Assembly (NCBI GenBank): GCA_903925075.1
Contig: CAIYDQ010000276.1
Location: forward strand, 1 to 64,000
From: an uncultured Geobacter sp.
GTDB lineage: Bacteria > Desulfobacterota > Desulfuromonadia > Geobacterales > Geobacteraceae
Length of the DNA: 64,000 nt
Direction: 5' to 3'
Shown: one piece after another, positions 63,288-64,000 of the stretch
Position numbering within the stretch: the stretch's first letter is position 1
Layout of the letters: every line of letters starts with the position of its first letter
The notes under the pieces: model-generated
What the model saw: only the letters and a program-made list of their open reading frames with translations
Told to the model about the DNA's origin: nothing
Databases searched by the model: none
Translations under genes and position numbers: made by a program

Positions 63288-64000
63288 TTGCAAACCGACC
63301 AGGAAGTAATCGAAGTAAGCCAATTCATTCTGAAGCTAACCGCCATGGGGAGCGTGGAGAACGACTTGGACGGCCTGCTTGCCCGCCTCTTCGCCCTGTT
63401 GGAAAACATGCCCACGTTTCGGATCCGGCCAAAGGCCGTGATCAGGATGCTGAACCCCGCCGGGAAGCTGGTGACCGTCGCCCAGCACGGTTTCGCGCCG
63501 ATCTGGCTGGACCCGGCGACCGACGCCATGTTCGCGGCCGTTCCCCAAAGCGCGGGCGACTGCTCGGTCGCGGCACTCCCCACAGGCGAGCGCGTGCTCG
63601 TGCTGCCGCTTAGCGAGAACGACCGGCCGATCGGGCAGGCCGACGTCCTGATCGGTCGGGCCTGGATCCCCGATCCGCACCAGATGGAGTTCGTCGCCAG
63701 CCTGGCGCGCGCCCTCTCCGGCATGGTCACCCGCTGCATGATGAACGAGACCCTGCAACTGCGCGAACTGCAGTTGGAAGAGGCGCGCACCGAGGCCATA
63801 AGAAGGCTGGGCACCGCCTCCGAATACCGGGACAGCGAAACCGGCATCCACGTGATGCGCATGGCCAACATCGCCGTGGTGATCGCCAAGGCCATGGGGT
63901 TGCCCGAAGAGCAGCGGGAGCTGTTGTTCGTCACGGCGCCGATGCACGACGTCGGCAAGATAGGCATAGCCGACGCCATCGTGCTCAAGCCGGGAAAACT
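63288..64000 (+). CDS. HD-GYP domain protein with GAF-like sensor, cut by the window edge
   Basis: The frame starts with TTG at 63288, eight bases after AGGAGG, and runs off the right edge after about 237 residues. The first 165 residues form a GAF-like sensor (PKAVIRMLNPAGKLVTVAQH, then VLVLPLSENDRPIGQADVLI). A helix (ELQLEEARTEAIRRLGTASE) leads into the start of an HD-GYP domain (GIHVMRMANIAVVIAKAMGL, then APMHDVGKIGIADAIVLKPG) with the catalytic HD pair. HD-GYP enzymes hydrolyse cyclic di-GMP. It lacks a receiver domain at the N terminus. The rest lies outside the window. Confidence 0.85.
   Translation, partial: MQTDQEVIEVSQFILKLTAMGSVENDLDGLLARLFALLENMPTFRIRPKAVIRMLNPAGKLVTVAQHGFAPIWLDPATDAMFAAVPQSAGDCSVAALPTGERVLVLPLSENDRPIGQADVLIGRAWIPDPHQMEFVASLARALSGMVTRCMMNETLQLRELQLEEARTEAIRRLGTASEYRDSETGIHVMRMANIAVVIAKAMGLPEEQRELLFVTAPMHDVGKIGIADAIVLKPGK

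Overview
The window is a high-GC bacterial chromosome segment that most resembles the Geobacter/Geomonas group (Desulfuromonadia). This placement is an inference. It rests on a multihaem c-type lipoprotein, two sigma-54 activators, bacteriohemerythrins, a CHRD-domain exported protein, a complete tol-pal operon and general protein style. No rRNA gene is present to confirm it. Most of the window is ordinary core genome, broken by a few accessory or decaying stretches.

Layout. Positions 1-1120 hold three broken genes around a 61-bp palindromic element. Positions 1149-7530 hold exported and sensory proteins: a small secreted protein, a DUF4337-type membrane protein, a chemotaxis receptor, and a lipoprotein joining four haem-c sites to a histidine acid phosphatase. 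Positions 7758-14112 look like a small catabolic locus: an MFS transporter, two ACMSD-family amidohydrolases, a LysR regulator and a sigma-54 activator facing a promoter of the matching type. A YefM/YoeB toxin-antitoxin pair follows, then a triple-GAF sigma-54 activator with an unrecognised 613-residue protein. Positions 19651-29548 are housekeeping genes (PhnP-like hydrolase, glycosyltransferase, CHRD protein, RmuC, alpha/beta hydrolase, cardiolipin synthase, thioredoxin-like protein, RsmB, Rpe, NUDIX). Positions 29770-31959 carry nadA, a gamma-carbonic-anhydrase-like gene and an endonuclease III homologue. A Tat subunit, tolQ-tolR-tolA-tolB-pal-cpoB, a nitrilase-family amidase and hemW follow. 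The heat-shock operon hrcA-grpE-dnaK-dnaJ sits behind a perfect CIRCE operator and continues into a secreted phospholipase-D-like gene.

Positions 46409-52325 are the most unusual part. A class A penicillin-binding protein gene is cut by an in-frame TAG inside its most conserved glycosyltransferase motif. Next comes a likely acquired island: an N6-adenine DNA methyltransferase, a 44-codon gene remnant, and a clearly AT-rich, translationally coupled pair of a DUF262 protein and a HEPN protein with an intact RNase motif. This island ends directly at the 3' side of a Glu-Lys-Lys tRNA operon. It is the best candidate here for an under-described defence system.

The remainder holds phosphoglycerate mutase, a PagL-like outer-membrane deacylase, an M23 peptidase, a possible structured RNA, a hemerythrin/MshEN-like fusion also cut by TAG, a MarR-MFS pair, an intact hemerythrin, a molybdenum-cofactor operon headed by tatA, and the start of an HD-GYP gene at the right edge. 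Several inverted-repeat families lie between genes. No CRISPR array, rRNA, intact insertion sequence or prophage was seen.
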